From: Trichobilharzia szidati
Lineage: Eukaryota; Platyhelminthes; Trematoda; Strigeidida; Schistosomatidae
Assembly: GCA_944472155.2 (NCBI GenBank)
Contig: OX235273.1
Location: 31,965,204 to 32,029,203, forward strand
Direction: 5' to 3'
DNA length: 64,000 nt
Of this stretch, positions 34,640 to 47,435 are shown in pieces (the stretch's first letter is position 1; each line of letters starts with the position of its first letter). The notes under the pieces were generated by a model, which saw only the letters and a program-made list of their open reading frames with translations, had not been told where the DNA came from and made no database searches. Position numbers and translations under genes: made by a program.

Positions 34640-35790
34640 GAGAAGCTAACTTTGACTGCACCATTAAGGAGCATGCCTGACAAATGGAAGCGTGCAGACC
34701 TGCATGAAAGGCTTCGGCTAGATAGGTATGCATTCTGGCTTTGACTATACCAGCAATATAATCACCTTTGAAATGCAGTTAAGCAGTTTGTTTAGCGTTT
34801 GATTCCAAACATCTTCACTGACGGTTAATGTATTTTTGAGGATAATCGTTGTCTCTCAGCATACTTATGAAATTCTTTTTCTACAGACACATGGATATGA
34901 ATCATTTTGACAGCAGACAATCAGCATTCAGCGGAATTTAAACTTGTGCTACTTATTATTAGTAAAGCAGGATGAAAATCAAGATGAACTAACATAAATA
35001 ACAATTTTATATCATTTTTGTTGACGAAAGAATTCAAAGGGATATCACGGTCCGTTTCTCATGAAATCCGTGTATAAATGAGATAATGCTGAGTTGAAAT
35101 AACATCGACAACAAATCAGCAGAGTGGTGTTAACTGTAAAACTTAAATGAATAGATGGTCAGGTCATCTTTCCGATTAATAATACTGTAGTATCTTAATT
35201 TCACAAGAGATGAATACAGTTATTCATTCCCACCAGATAAGTTTGATTAATATGGAAATTAATAAATATCATCGTACTGCAACGTCACAATTCTAGTGAC
35301 CAAGGCATTGGAGTTGACTATATCTAGTTTATGGTATCTAGCTGTTTCAAGCAGCATAGCTAGTTTCCATGTATAAACGTGATTGCTTGATTTGTATTGT
35401 CAATTATAAAAGTTATTTTCGACCACTATTTATGTTTTGTCAGACGAATATGGACTGAAATAGATTGCTCAGTTTTAGTATAGTCTGGAAACTTGCGAAT
35501 CTATTCAGAAACAATAACCGTGAATAAGTTGATTTGAAACGACGTTCTATAAATAAGTCCTCAGATTAAGTGAATGCAAAAGTCTATTTCACGTTCAAGA
35601 CTATTAAACATATTATTATGTTCCACTAAAGCAATCCATATACAAACTTGTCGTCCAAATAAATAATTATGAGAAGTGTCATCAGTGAAGCATGCGATAT
35701 TACTATTTTGTCAAAAAAACTAAAACATTATTCGTTTCCAGACAGTAGAAGTCACGAACTTCCTGGAATAACTTGAGCGCCGAGTGAGAT
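34640..35790. other. Unassigned AT-rich DNA
   Basis: No gene, tRNA-like or shared repeat signal recognised. Confidence 0.45.
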
Positions 35791-35799
35791 TGATTCATT

Positions 35800-37680
35800 A
35801 TAAAATATTTAAATTAAACCCAGGACGTTTAAGAAAAATGAAAACAATATTTTTTTGAACGTTTCGATGTGTTAGCCACAGCTTTGTTGTGCAACTTTAA
35901 CCTTTGAATTTTTGTTTTAACGCATGCACCCACTTTTGACGCCACACCATCTTTTGCTTCTCTACGTGACTGTACACACGTGGATCGTCTTCTTGTTGTG
36001 CTCTCATTCAGCGCTCTGTTCGAGCTACTTCCCAGTCGAGCCGTTAGATAAGTTGTATAACATGTGCATTTATAAAAATTGATATTTTATTTGTGCAAAA
36101 TACAACTCCCTTTAATGCACACTTCCAATCCCAAGCCTTTTTACTTAGTTTTTAGTTAGTCGATACTTAGACGCTAGGTAGAGTACTGATAAGGTTATTA
36201 AGCAAAGAAGTATTTAGTAAGTGCGGTTATTTGAGGTCTATCCTAAGTATAAACCAACATCTTCTTCTGCAGAATTATTTGGATTTTATTAATCATCAAA
36301 TTACATAGTCAAAAATGTTTACACAAATTGAAGTCAGTCTATTTGAAGGTCACTTGTCCATAGACATTTGGACAAATATAAATATGTAAGCAGCCATCAT
36401 ATATTTGTAATGACTAATTTCAAATTCTTAATGTGAATAATTTTTGTATGAGTGTGTGTGAGTGTATCTTATTTGTCATTTAGAAAACACGTCAATTCAC
36501 ATGTGATAAACATGATAATGCATGTTTCAAAGGTCATGGAGGTTCACAGAGGTTTTGCTGCTTTCTCATCTGTCTTGCTTTATTAGAGTTTGCCATATAG
36601 GTGATAAGTCTATCCTTTTTTTCCTATTCACTGAATTTGATGTGGTTAAAATGTGCAAGGCTTCAGAGGTCAACCTTTATTTATGTAAATGAAATTCTCT
36701 TTCAAGAATTTCGACATTGTGGAAATCAATCTTATGTCCTCTGTCTATTGCATGCATTGTTCTGGCAGATCTCCCCTCTGGACTTTTTAATTCTATTTCA
36801 CTTCTAGGTGAACGTTTCGTGCATAGTCTGTCTTCATTCGCTGTGACCTCCACCTGTCTGCTGCTCTCCTATACATAGCAAGCTTAACATTATGAACACT
36901 TTATCTTATAGACACAATTACTTTGTGGAATTTTTGGAACCATATCCTTGACATTCACCAAAGCTTTCTCTAGAAAATTAGAGGTCTTGAAATAGACTTT
37001 AACATTATATGAAGCGAATAGTCTTTGAAGTTGTTCAGCTGTGTCCTTTCAATATGAAATGACTATCGTCGATAGCCAAGATTTTTCAAATTTTTGTTTT
37101 CCCTTATGCTCCTTTTTATTGATGATATTATCTAGTAGCTTTTCGGATAACCGTTTCAAATCAAAATTTGTTTTATCTTGGATATCTCGTTCTCCATATC
37201 ATCATTATCTGTGATAAGGTTTATAGCTCTGATAACGAGATTTAAAGCTACTGAAACTTTCATTCCTATTGGATGATCTCATTGGAAATTCAAATACTTC
37301 TTGGAATGTGTTGGTATTCTGTTGATTGTAAACTTTAGTTTCTCGTCAGTTTGTCTTTTAACAAGACAGTCAAGAAAGTTTAGAGTTCCCTCAGCCAATA
37401 CTTCTTCATTAGTAAACTCTATTTATTCTCAGATAAAGTTAATCTCTGTTCGAATTTTTTCTTTCTCAGCTTTCTTTATGATAACAAATGTGTCATCTAC
37501 ATATCTGTACAATATTCTAGAATGAAAACTAAAACTTGTTACTGCTTTTCTTTCTAGAGCTTTCATAAACATATTTGCTATAATTGGAGATGCTGGTGAA
37601 CTCATTCTAACTCCATTTGTTTGACAGTATAGTTTGTCTCTAAAAGTAAAATATGTACATTCTATAAAATTTTAAGGCAT
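35800..37680 (-). pseudogene. Penelope-like element: RT with YVDD, GIY-YIG remnant and 3' end
   Basis: Minus-strand reading from 37680 gives QTNGVRMSSPASPIIANMFM then RILYRYVDDTFVIIKKAEKE (YVDD at 37503-37492), LNFLDCLVKR and FTINRIPTHSKKYLNFQ, the classic PLE order after motif B. Several stops and frameshifts follow. Near 37000-36600, fragments reading C..C..ACIGE and AIDRG-HKIDFHNVEIL mark the GIY-YIG part. At 35890-35850 a CGAAACGTTC motif like that of other PLE termini in this window may mark the 3' end. The RT core around YVDD is intact over about 60 codons, but the element as a whole is dead. It is from a different subfamily than the tandem array (TF rather than SF after YVDD). Confidence 0.75.
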
Positions 37681-37689
37681 TTTATCAAT

Positions 37690-38920
37690 TATTCTAATGA
37701 CAATGAAGATAATAATAATATGAATATAAGCCGAATGTACGGTTTGCAATAATACGAATGACGGAGAAAAGAAATCAGTTTAATGGACTCGGAGCTTTTT
37801 AACTGGAAGAACCAATATCCGTCAGTGATCGAATGGCAAATTGAAATAGAATAGAAATGTCGACTTTCTCGTCGATTGATTGGGCCGAAGTGCTTGGTCA
37901 CAGGTAGACATGTCGGCTTCTTGTGCAAATGCATCGGCGATGTCTGGGCATTTAATAAGAATTGAATTGGTGTTTTGAGACAAGCATTGGAATCCAGGAT
38001 GCGCATTTCGACATATTTGAAACTTATCCGCTGGATGATCGGTTAGGAAAAGATTACCTATTATGGTCATCTTCCCAGTAGAATTCATCTCCGCTGTCTG
38101 TAAAATTCAGGCTAATATTCTGAAATGTTTGAGGAAGCATTTGACACACGTGGTTTGGTAGATGATTAAATATGGAAAAGGATGTCAGAATTCGTAATGG
38201 AAAGCAACTTCATTTTCGCTTCTATTATCTGCTTGTTTATTTCGCAGTTTATTAAATCAAACGATTCTACTAGGGATTATTCCCTCAAATTTCTCCGGAA
38301 TGCAGTGAGACATCCTCCCTGCAGTGAAAAAAGTGACCAGCGTTTCACATTTGATCACTCATGTTATATCATATGACACGTTAACTGTGTGCTGATGTCA
38401 CTAACTCTGGTAATGCGGTATTCACGAGTATCAGAGGATATCAAGCGAATTTATCTCCATAATGAGCTACTGACTTTTGTCATTAGAAAATGAACTTCTT
38501 GAAGCCTAGGGCATATACTGTTGATAAGTGACAACAAGTGTGAAACCTACAAACCACAGTTCACAAGCAAAATAAATATAATTGCATTTAAAAATTTATG
38601 CAATGCTATTTAACTGTGAAAAACGCGGTCACCATGGACAACCTGTTAATTAATGCTGGTAAGAACTTTTCGAAGGTACTTAAGCTGGATAGTACATAAA
38701 CCTGACTATATTCAGGCCTCGGCATATTTGAAGAAAGACGGATGACGATTCAAGGATGAGAGTGAATAAATGATCAAACAAGTGCATAGGCAATCCACAC
38801 TTGAATACGTTGCGACCGAGTTTTTTATTGAGATTATCAAAACCTAATTAACTAACGTTATTCACATACACTTCCATTGCAATTTCACATATCTTGTTTA
38901 TTTGGATCACACATAGTCCT
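37690..38920. other. Unassigned DNA with short overlapping minus-strand ORFs
   Basis: ORFs 38006-37689 and 38088-37822 overlap in different frames. Neither shows a known motif, signal peptide or splice context. Confidence 0.4.
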
Positions 38921-38929
38921 ACAGGAAGC

Positions 38930-39210
38930 CGATTGCGAGCTCGGGTAGATCAATTGAAACGTCTCTGACTGCAACAAAGGAAGACGCGAGTTCGAATTGC
39001 AGGTACGCCTTGCTGATCAGCGCCAACTAGCACGAAACCTAGATTGCAGACTTCGTGATGACTGGATTGAACCATCTGGTATTTCGAATTATTATTTCGT
39101 GTGGTATTTTTCGGCAGATGGACGGACAAAACAGCAGGTGATCTAAGAAGATTCACATAGTATATTCCACACGTGTTACCACCTTCTGTGTGGTTAAATG
39201 TCAATTACTT
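38930..39210 (+). mobile_element. Sm-alpha-like SINE with hammerhead relic
   Basis: A tRNA-like head is visible: a decayed A-box near 38944-38960 and a B-box GAGTTCGAATTGC at 38988-39000. Then CTGATCAG (39013-39020), a stem II-like stretch, and GAAAC (39034-39038). In schistosome Sm-alpha SINEs the hammerhead core is CTGATGAG, a short stem II, then CGAAAC, in exactly this order and spacing. Here G to C in CTGATGA hits a catalytic guanosine, and stem II has a mismatch, so self-cleavage is not expected. No clear poly(A) tail. Confidence 0.62.
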
Positions 39211-39214
39211 AAAA

Positions 39215-41530
39215 TTATTCGCATCCTCCTATACGTTTCAAAGCAAAAGATCATGGCGTACTACTTTACTCTCTAGTCATAGAGAATAAAACCAATGTGA
39301 GAAAATGATACTGTTACTAAATTGACGATCAACCTACCATATCAGTATTATTTGAAATCAACGCGACAGCCTATATCTGGAATTGAAGGAGACTATGGAT
39401 CAGTACGTGAAAACGATATGCAGGAATATATGACTTGATGAAACTGACACTGATTCAACACTGCAAAACAAAGACATTTGAAGGACTCTGTTCAAAATGA
39501 AACTGTTAATGACTACGTGAATGTGGGTGGACCTTTCTCTGTCACTCTGGGTGTGCCTGTTTGATATTATCACTCAGATGGAAAATGGCATCATAGAAAG
39601 CCATGTATGTATGTCTGATTTTTGAAGAAATATTTTGACTTATTCTCTAAGTTGGAAGTTTTATTATGGGATATGCATACAATAAAAGTGAGGTGTATCC
39701 TTTGTGTCGTCATTTCACTCGTAAGTGAACTAATAATGATGCTGACAATTTGAAGAACTCATCCATTCCTTGAATTATTATTGTAGATCGAATTTCTGTA
39801 GGATAACACCATCTCTCTACCATAATTTCATTGAATCAACAACCTCGAGATTGGAGTTTGCTAACTAAAATAATCCATTGAGAGTCACACAGGAAAGATG
39901 TTTCAGTATAAAATGCAAGACACTGAGTGATGATAACATGAACCCCAGAGTCGACTTATTTTCTTAAATTGAGAATCAGAAACTGTCTGTACCTATTTGT
40001 CTTATATGTAACAATGAACAAAATAGACATTTAACACAAGTTAGTTCAGTATCGTTGGGGCAAATGTATTTTAAACTTTACATTTAATGTAGAATTTCGA
40101 GAATATAAATGTTTAATTCTATTTGACATAAGCCCTAGGGAGCTGAGATATCAGTATTCAGAAGGAATCATTTCATTGTAATAGAATTTCAGATAAAGTT
40201 ACTTCGTTTGATGAAAAAAAGGTTGGCACATCTTAGAAAATTTAACGAAAAGCGTCAAAATGAACTTCTTATGAATATCTGACGTGTATGACCACATGTG
40301 TTTCGGTATAATTTTGATGTTAAATGCTTATTTGATGTGGTCAGCACCATGTTCGCGTGGAAAATATATAGGGATATTCGCTAAATTCTCTTCTAAAAAT
40401 ACTCTTAGCTTAAATTGTTTCTTCTCATGTGTTCGGTTTTATCAATAACACGTGTCACCTGATTCTAGATTGACGGTAATATTCACTGTGTGATAAATTC
40501 TTAATAAAAAGCAATATTATGATATCAGAAACTGAGGCAAATACTTAAAATGATATTCATACTATTCATGCAATTTTACGTTAATGTCAGAGATGGTAAG
40601 AGGAGAATGGGCGAAATTTGTCATTCTTACTGACTAACGTTGCAGAAACGATCGAGAATAACTCTAACACGTGAGGCAAAGAACAACATTTCCAGAAATA
40701 CTCTTTTGAGTGAAATCGGTAACATGCCATTAGATCGAAATATCCTCAGACCCTTCCACATTCAACTATCAGAAGAAAGTGTTGGATTCTTATCTGCAGT
40801 AATTCAACGCCACCCATGTTTGAAATATTCCTTTTTATTCACGAGAGAAAATGCCAATTTGGTTTTACAGTACTCATTCTGTAGGTGAGACCGCCTTGTA
40901 TGGTACGGCTGCCTAACGGCACTGTTGAGGTGACTTCGAAATGCCACTATTATTATTACTATTTAATTATATCACACATCGAATCGCATATAACTGTCTC
41001 TTTGCTCCCATTGAGACAACTTGGGACTGCGAGTCGCTCGAGGGTGTTTTAATAGCATCTACTGGTTCATTGCGTTCTACCTAGCATACTTGAATTTCCC
41101 AATACTGGAGGCAGTTAACTTGAGTATTCTTATATCGGTCGTATCGAGCGAATCGAACATTCCGAAATGAAAACATTAACTGGCGAGTAAAACCAAGTGA
41201 ATTCCACCTTCATGTGGGTCATTTACAATGAATATAATGCGACTGAAACATTCCTGAAGGAACAAAGTGTGGACTGCAGGAAGATTATTTTACAACATCA
41301 CGAGCAGCTGTGACTTCTACAACCAATATTCATCATTAAAATGGAATAATTCCAAAAGTCAAATATCAAAAGAAAAGAAAGATAGTAGCATTAGCGAACG
41401 CAGATTCACCAGTGAGTGAAAACAGAGATCAAGAAAACATCGCAAATTTAGAGAGTACGTTGCAAGCAACGCGTCAACCTAAAGATTAAAGCATAAAAAT
41501 ATCTCTAATACCAAAAAACATTCAGATTTT
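39215..41530. other. Unassigned DNA
   Basis: One 82-codon ORF (40640-40888, +) has no recognised domain, signal peptide or splice context. Otherwise no feature seen. Confidence 0.45.
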
Positions 41531-41537
41531 CTGGTCA

Positions 41538-42478
41538 ATATAAACAGAAAAACATCTGAGATACGCACGCCTAATGCAAACATGCTTTGACAACTCCAAA
41601 CAAAATGCTTCCTACGATAAACAACATGACGAAACATAAGCTGAAATAAACAACATCAACTGTTGAGGAAACAAAAACAAATAAATCAGTCAGAACTCAC
41701 AACGATGTAAAGTCAATTGCTTAGCTGCGTGGATTTGAAATTATTCTATTAATAGCAACATATTCATTGAGAAAATGAGTGATGGAGTGAAACGTGGATA
41801 TAATTTGAGGTCTGTAGTCTCCATTCTTTAGGTTGTTGTACAGCAACGGTTTTCACTGATTTTGGGCTCAGTTTCGATTTTATCTTGTTTCACTAATATT
41901 TCTCATCCCAAATCTCTTTCGAATTGAACGTTTGATGATTTATTTTATCTAGTGTTTTGTATGTTGCGAATGATTTAAATATCCTTTTTGTTAGTGACTG
42001 TTTGTTATGTCCACTTGTCAGGTTTCTTCTTCGGGTTAATCTTCTCTGTGTTCACCTGAGGTCCTATCTTAGCAGCTTCATCTAACAAGTATTGATTTTT
42101 CCCGGCTCAAGGTCTTCTAGTCAGTTGGTCGCCTTTCCCTTCTTGTTTTAATTACACGACAATTCTTAGAAGAAATCGTTTCACTTGAGAAAATGTCAGA
42201 CCGATCATTTTTAGACTCTTTTTAGGCTCCGGAAATTGACCATCTGAAATTAAAAGGAATGTTTGGACTCTTATTCAACATTCTGAAATTTTGTCGTTTG
42301 ATTTCATGCCTTTTTCGTGGAGCATGTTCACTTGAGTAACATGTCTCTAAAGAATTAATAGTGTATATTTTTCAAATGTAATCCTGGCGTCAGTTAAAAT
42401 GGAGTGAATAACAATAGACTCAGTGAAATATCAGCTTAATCAGTGATTACTGAACAGCGAACATAAGTTGATATTGGA
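41538..42478 (-). repeat. Inverted P (41538-42327) and partial Q (42328-42478) blocks
   Basis: Reverse complement of P at 47436-48250 and of part of Q at 44045-44194. In inverted reading the order Q then P is the same as in the uninterrupted copy 52250-54020. The first 490 bases also form a large inverted repeat with 42809-43290, separated by 780 bases. Confidence 0.85.
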
Positions 42479-42544
42479 AGTTATCTTTGCTTATCTTTAT
42501 GACCTTTGCTTCGTGTTTGAATTTTCCTCGTTTCATTTCATGTC

Positions 42545-42800
42545 TTTTTTGTTGAGCATGTTCACTTTATTAGTATCTTTATTATGATTTTTATCTTGGG
42601 TTTTGAATTTTATATAAGTCGTCAACTGTACGCCTCCTCTCCCTGCTGTCTTCTGTTGCTTTTTCACTCGCATCCATGTTAATCCTTACTTTTTCAACTC
42701 TTCTTCTCACGATCTACTCCAGGTCGACCTTGGACGTGTCACTGGCCGCTTCGCTTTCGGTTTCCACTCGAGGGCGTGACGCTCGATGTCACCCAACACG
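42545..42800 (-). pseudogene. Inverted RTE 3' end scrap
   Basis: Minus strand repeats the end of the RTE coding region and its tail (compare 47215-47350 and 47440-47460), including the equivalents of CKPKRK and EELK. It belongs to a second RTE insertion in opposite orientation, now reduced to its 3' end. Confidence 0.65.
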
Positions 42801-42808
42801 GAGAATAG

Positions 42809-43671
42809 CCTGACAAACGGACATGACAAACAGTCACTAACAAAAAGGATATTTAAATCATTCACAACATACAAAACACTAGATAAAATAAATCATCAAA
42901 CGTTCAATTCGAAAGAGATTTGGGATGAGAAATATTAGTGAAACAAGATAAAATCGAAACTGAGCCCAAAATCAGTGAAAACCGTTGCTGTACAACAACC
43001 TAAAGAATGGAGACTACAGACCTCAAATTATATCCACGTTTCACTCCATCACTCATTTTCTCAATGAATATGTTGCTATTAATAGAATAATTTCAAATCC
43101 ACGCAGCTAAGCAATTGACTTTACATCGTTGTGAGTTCTGACTGATTTATTTGTTTTTGTTTCCTCAACAGTTGATGTTGTTTACTTCAGCTTATGTTTC
43201 GTCATGTTGTTTATCGTAGGAAGCATTTTGTTTGGAGTTGTCAAAGCATGTTTGCATTAGGCGTGCGTATCTCAGATGTTTTTCTGTTTTTATTTAGCAG
43301 AAAAGTTGAATGGTTTTCGCTTTGCTGAACCGATTGGATGTACTCAGAAAGATCCGGACCTTCTGGATGATTTCTGCTCAATTTCACAGAAATTGGAAGA
43401 CTTGCAGACGAAAAATGACAGAATGCCTGAGGAAGTAGCAAAGATAGCACTTCGAGTCAACATTCCTGAGACAGAGGTGACGCAGATAACCAGGCAATAA
43501 CAACCAGCAGCGATCAGTATTAACAGGACAGTATTGAGCGAGAAGAAACTATGTGAACAAATAAACAACGTCCCGACCACTCAACAAATATGATGAAGAA
43601 GAGGGAGGTGGTTTGAATGGCATTGTTAGATAGTTGATCGTTTAGAGCATGTGTGTGAATCCAGGAGATAG
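42809..43671 (+). repeat. P block copy 1 with RTE RT relic
   Basis: Direct repeat of 47745-48604 (offset 4,933) and of 53090-54020. It contains the frame DLLDDFCSISQKLEDLQTKN followed by MPEEVAKIALRVNIPETEV (43276-43500). This corresponds to the RTE region after motif C, where LDFADDLCLMAH..GNVQAK is seen in the 46.6-kb element, so P is itself an old RTE remnant. The catalytic ADD has become LDD. Confidence 0.85.
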
Positions 43672-44194
43672 GAAGAAGAGAAACAGTGACAAGGGAACGT
43701 TGAGAAACCTGGAGCGGTATAAAGAGGACTAAGAAGCCGGGTCAGATGCAGATATGAAGATGAAGACGTAACTATCTATCTCAAAGAAAGAGGAAGGTGA
43801 ATGTGTGCCTATACAAATACATATATATGTATATATATATATATACATATACAAATAGAGCAATCACATCGTGATTCACCGTTCCTGGCAATGACTTGAA
43901 AGTTGGCTGCGATATGATATCACATTGATATGATTGTGAGCAATAAGTTGTGCTCGAAATGTCATTCGTAAATAATACTGTATAACTCTGTGAGACTTTA
44001 TCAAAATATATTTTATCCATAATGGAATTGGCTAAGATAAATTCCAATGTCAACTTATGTTCGCTGTTCAGTAATCACTGATTAAGCTGATATTTCACTG
44101 AGTCTATTGTTATTCACTCCACTTTAACTGACGTGAGGATAACATTTCAAAAATATACACTATTAATTATTTAGAGACATGTTACTCAATTGAA
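43672..44194 (+). repeat. Q block copy 1 with PLE terminus and AT microsatellite
   Basis: Direct repeat of 52250-52773. It contains an AT-rich microsatellite (about 43822-43855) and then a PLE-type terminus: arms GAGCA (43938-43942) and TGCTC (43951-43955), GAAATGTC, and a region ending CCATAATGGAATT at about 44029. The P/Q junction here (GATAGGAAGAAGAG) is the uninterrupted version of the site that carries the LTR element at 48605-52254. Confidence 0.88.
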
Positions 44195-47100
44195 ACCCCA
44201 CCTGGATTACTAGGTCTTTTTTATTGTAGCCGATCCCAAGCCCGGATAAACAGGGAGGGTTTGTGCGTGGTGCTAGCAACTCCACCCTCAAAACTTAACG
44301 AAATTTCTACGAAAACTTCAACTCACATATGTGTAATAAAAATTCTATAGATACAAACAATGACCTTTTTTCGCTGGAATCGGAGAAGTGAAATCAAGCA
44401 GGCTGGTGAAAGCCTTCGGGAAGCCAGTCAAGCGATGTTCCTTCTTTCGATGAAAGCAAAAATTAGGATGGGGAAGTGGAATATTCGTACAACGTACGAA
44501 ACAGGAAGTGCTGCTCAGGTAGCCGCAGAAATGAGGAGGTAAAAAATAGAAGTGTTGGGAATCTGAGAGAGCAGATAGAACGGATGTGGAGCGAGACAAC
44601 TACCAACTGGAGAGATAATAATCTACTCCGGTCACCCAGAGGACGATCACGAGCACACCGAGGGAGTAGCCATCATGATGTCACCAATAGCGGCTAAAGC
44701 TCTCATGCAGTGGGAAACAATCGCCTCCAGTAGAATGACTGCCAGGTTCAACTCGAAAGGAAAAAAGGTTACAATCATTCAATGCTATGCGCCTACAAAC
44801 GTCTCAGAACATGAGAAGAAGGAGGATTTCTACAGTCAACTACAAACAGTTATGGACAACGTCCCAAAGATCGAAATCAAAATCCTGGTGGGTGATATGA
44901 ATGCGAAACTTGGAGGAGACAATACAGGAAGAGGACTCACCATGGGTGGAAAGGTCCTCGGTGAAATGAACGACAATAGTGAACTCTTCTCAGACTTCTG
45001 CGCCTTCAATGATTTGGTGATTGGTGGCAGTGTGTTCAAACACAGGGATATACACAAGGCAACATGGATTGCACCAGATGGACACACCAAAAACCAGATA
45101 GAGTTCATTTCAATCTCAAGGAAGTGAAGACGGAGCCTACTGGACACAAGATCGAGGAGAGGAGCAGATGTGGGTTCAGACCACTACCTAGTACAAGGGA
45201 CTTTCAAGGTGAAGCTGAAAGCCTCGAGGATACCTGGGGATAGGCCACAATGCAAGGTCAACACGCAAAAACTGAAGGACACAATCACAAAGGACACTTT
45301 CACCTCAACTGTCAGAGCAAAGCAGGAAACACTACGTGGCACCACTGAGGAATCATGCGTGGAAGACCACTGGAACTCTCTGAAGGTAATTTTCAACGAA
45401 ACGTGTTCAACGGTTTTAGGAAGAAAGAAGAAACAAGACAAAGAATGGCTCTCAACAGACACCTGGAAGCTTATAGAGGAGAGGAGAATGGTGAAAGAGA
45501 AAATGATTCAATGCAAAGACGGACAAGAGAAAGAGACGCTGAGTTCAACTTACACAGCACTGGACAAAGAAGTGAAGAAGAGTGCCAGGAAGGACAAAAG
45601 ACAATTCTACGACAACCTGGCTACTGAAGCTGAGAGGGCAGCAGGCAAGAGGGACCTGAGGACAGTATATCAGATAACCAAGTCTCTATCCGGGAAGAGA
45701 TCAACACAAGTGAAACCTATAAGAGACAGCCACGGGAACCCAATCACCAAAGAAGAAAAACAGATTAAACAATGGGCGGACCACTTCAAAGGACTCTTGA
45801 ATCGACCACCACCTACAACCCGTCCAGAAATACCAACAACAGCAGGTACACAACTGCAAGTTGACACCAATCCTCCAACGAAAACTGAAGTCATGAATGC
45901 AATCAAGCTTCTGAAAGCTGGAAAAGCAGCTGGACTAGATGGAATACCCCCTGAAGCACTGAAAGCAGACCCAGAGACGACAGCAGATATGCTCACTCCA
46001 TTATTGCGAAAAATCTGGAAGGAGGGAAAGGGGCCTACTGACTGGAGGAAAGGTTACCTGGTGAAACTACCAAAGAAGGGCGACCTAGGACTCTGCAAGA
46101 ACTGGTGAGGAATCATGCTCCTGTCGACGCCAAGTAAAATCCTGAGTCGCATCATCCTGGAGAGAATTAAGGATGCAATGGATACAGAACTCTGACCAGA
46201 ACAAGCTGGATTCAGGAAAGGCAAATCATGTTCTGACCGAATGGCAACTCTACGCATCATCATCGTACAAAGCATGGAATGGCAAATAAACTTCTGCCGC
46301 TACTTTATAGACGTTGAGAAGGCCTTCGACAGCGTCGACCGCGAAGTAATTTGGAAACTACTCGAGTACTACGGCGTACCCCAAATATTCACCAACCTTA
46401 TTCAACAGCTGTACGACAACGGCACATGTCAAGTGATCCACAACGGAAAACTCAGTGGAGCGTTTGGAGTAAACACAGGAGTCAGACAAGGGTGCTTATT
46501 ATCACCAATGATATTTTTAATTGTGGTGGACTGGATTATGCGTCAGACAGCAGGAAACGAGAAGAGAGGGATATCCTTGAACGACGTGAAGAACCTAGAA
46601 GACCTGGATTTCGCAGATGATTTATGTTTGATGGCACACAATATTGGAAACGTACAGGCGAAAACCGACAAACTGGTCGAAGAAGCAGCAAAGACAGGAC
46701 TCCAGGTGAACATAGACGAGATGGAGGTTATGAAAATAACCAACCAACAACAACAGCAACAGCCAGCGCCAATCACCATCAACGTGAGGGATTTGAAAGA
46801 GGTTACTTCTTTCACTTATCTAGGGAGCATTGTCTCAACTACAGGAGGAACGGACGAGGATGTCAAATCGAGAATCGGGAAGGCGAGAAACACACATTCA
46901 TCAAAAAGAAAGCAATCTGGACACCTTCGTCACTCCTCAGCATCAACAACAAAATTCGGATTTTCAATACAAACGTCAAGTCAGTCAGTTCTTCTATACG
47001 GGTCAGAAACTTGGCGGGTCACCAAGAATATTTTCAACAGGTTGCAGACATTTTTCAACAACTGTCTTCGTTCAATACTGAAGATCAGATGGCCGGAAAG

Positions 47101-47435
47101 AATCACAAACAAGAAGCTATGGGGACAAGCGAAACAAGAACCAATCGCTCAAAAATATGCAGGAGTAAGCGAATATGGATTGGACACACGCTAAAGAGGC
47201 GGTTGGGTGACATTACGCGTCAGGACCTCGAGTGTAAACCGAAAAGGAAGCGGCCAGTGAGAGGTCCAAAGTTGACATGGAGGAGATCGTGTGAGGAAGA
47301 GTTGAAAATGTAAGGATTAACATGGATGCGAGTGAAAAAAACAGCAGAAAACAGAAGGAAGTGGAAGCGTGCAGTTGAAGACTTATGAAAAAAGAGAACC
47401 AAACAAAACAATAAGAAAAAAATAAAATTCCAGTA
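44195..47435 (+). mobile_element. RTE-clade non-LTR retrotransposon (SR2/Perere-3-like)
   Basis: About 3.2 kb inserted at a Q/P junction; the uninterrupted junction is seen at 52765-52780. The 5' part (44215-44300) contains a leader with CCCAAGCCCGGATAAA, then one large frame for endonuclease plus RT, and a short A-rich tail region. RTE elements transpose by target-primed reverse transcription. No long target duplication is visible; at most an AA at the edges. Confidence 0.82.
44360..47313 (+). pseudogene. RTE endonuclease-reverse transcriptase, six stops and frameshifts
   Basis: A single frame holds from 44360 to about 46885. The apurinic-type endonuclease comes first: GKWNIRTTYETG, QCYAPTN, GDMNAKLGGDNT, and SDHYLV (44460-45190). 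Then a linker, then RT: KAAGLDGIPPEAL, QAGFRKGKSCSD, FIDVEKAFDSVDRE (motif A), GVRQGCLLSPMIF (motif B), LDFADDLCLM (motif C), FTYLGSIVS, and LYGSETWRV. It ends in WIGHTLKRR and RGPKLTWRRSCEEELKM. In-frame stops: 44540, two shortly after (about 44567 and 44579), 45125, 46106 and about 46192. Several sit where Arg (CGA) is expected. Two compensating frameshifts (about 46885 and 46985) and a third near 47150 break the C-terminal part. Catalytic residues of both domains are preserved, so loss is fairly recent. Confidence 0.85.
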
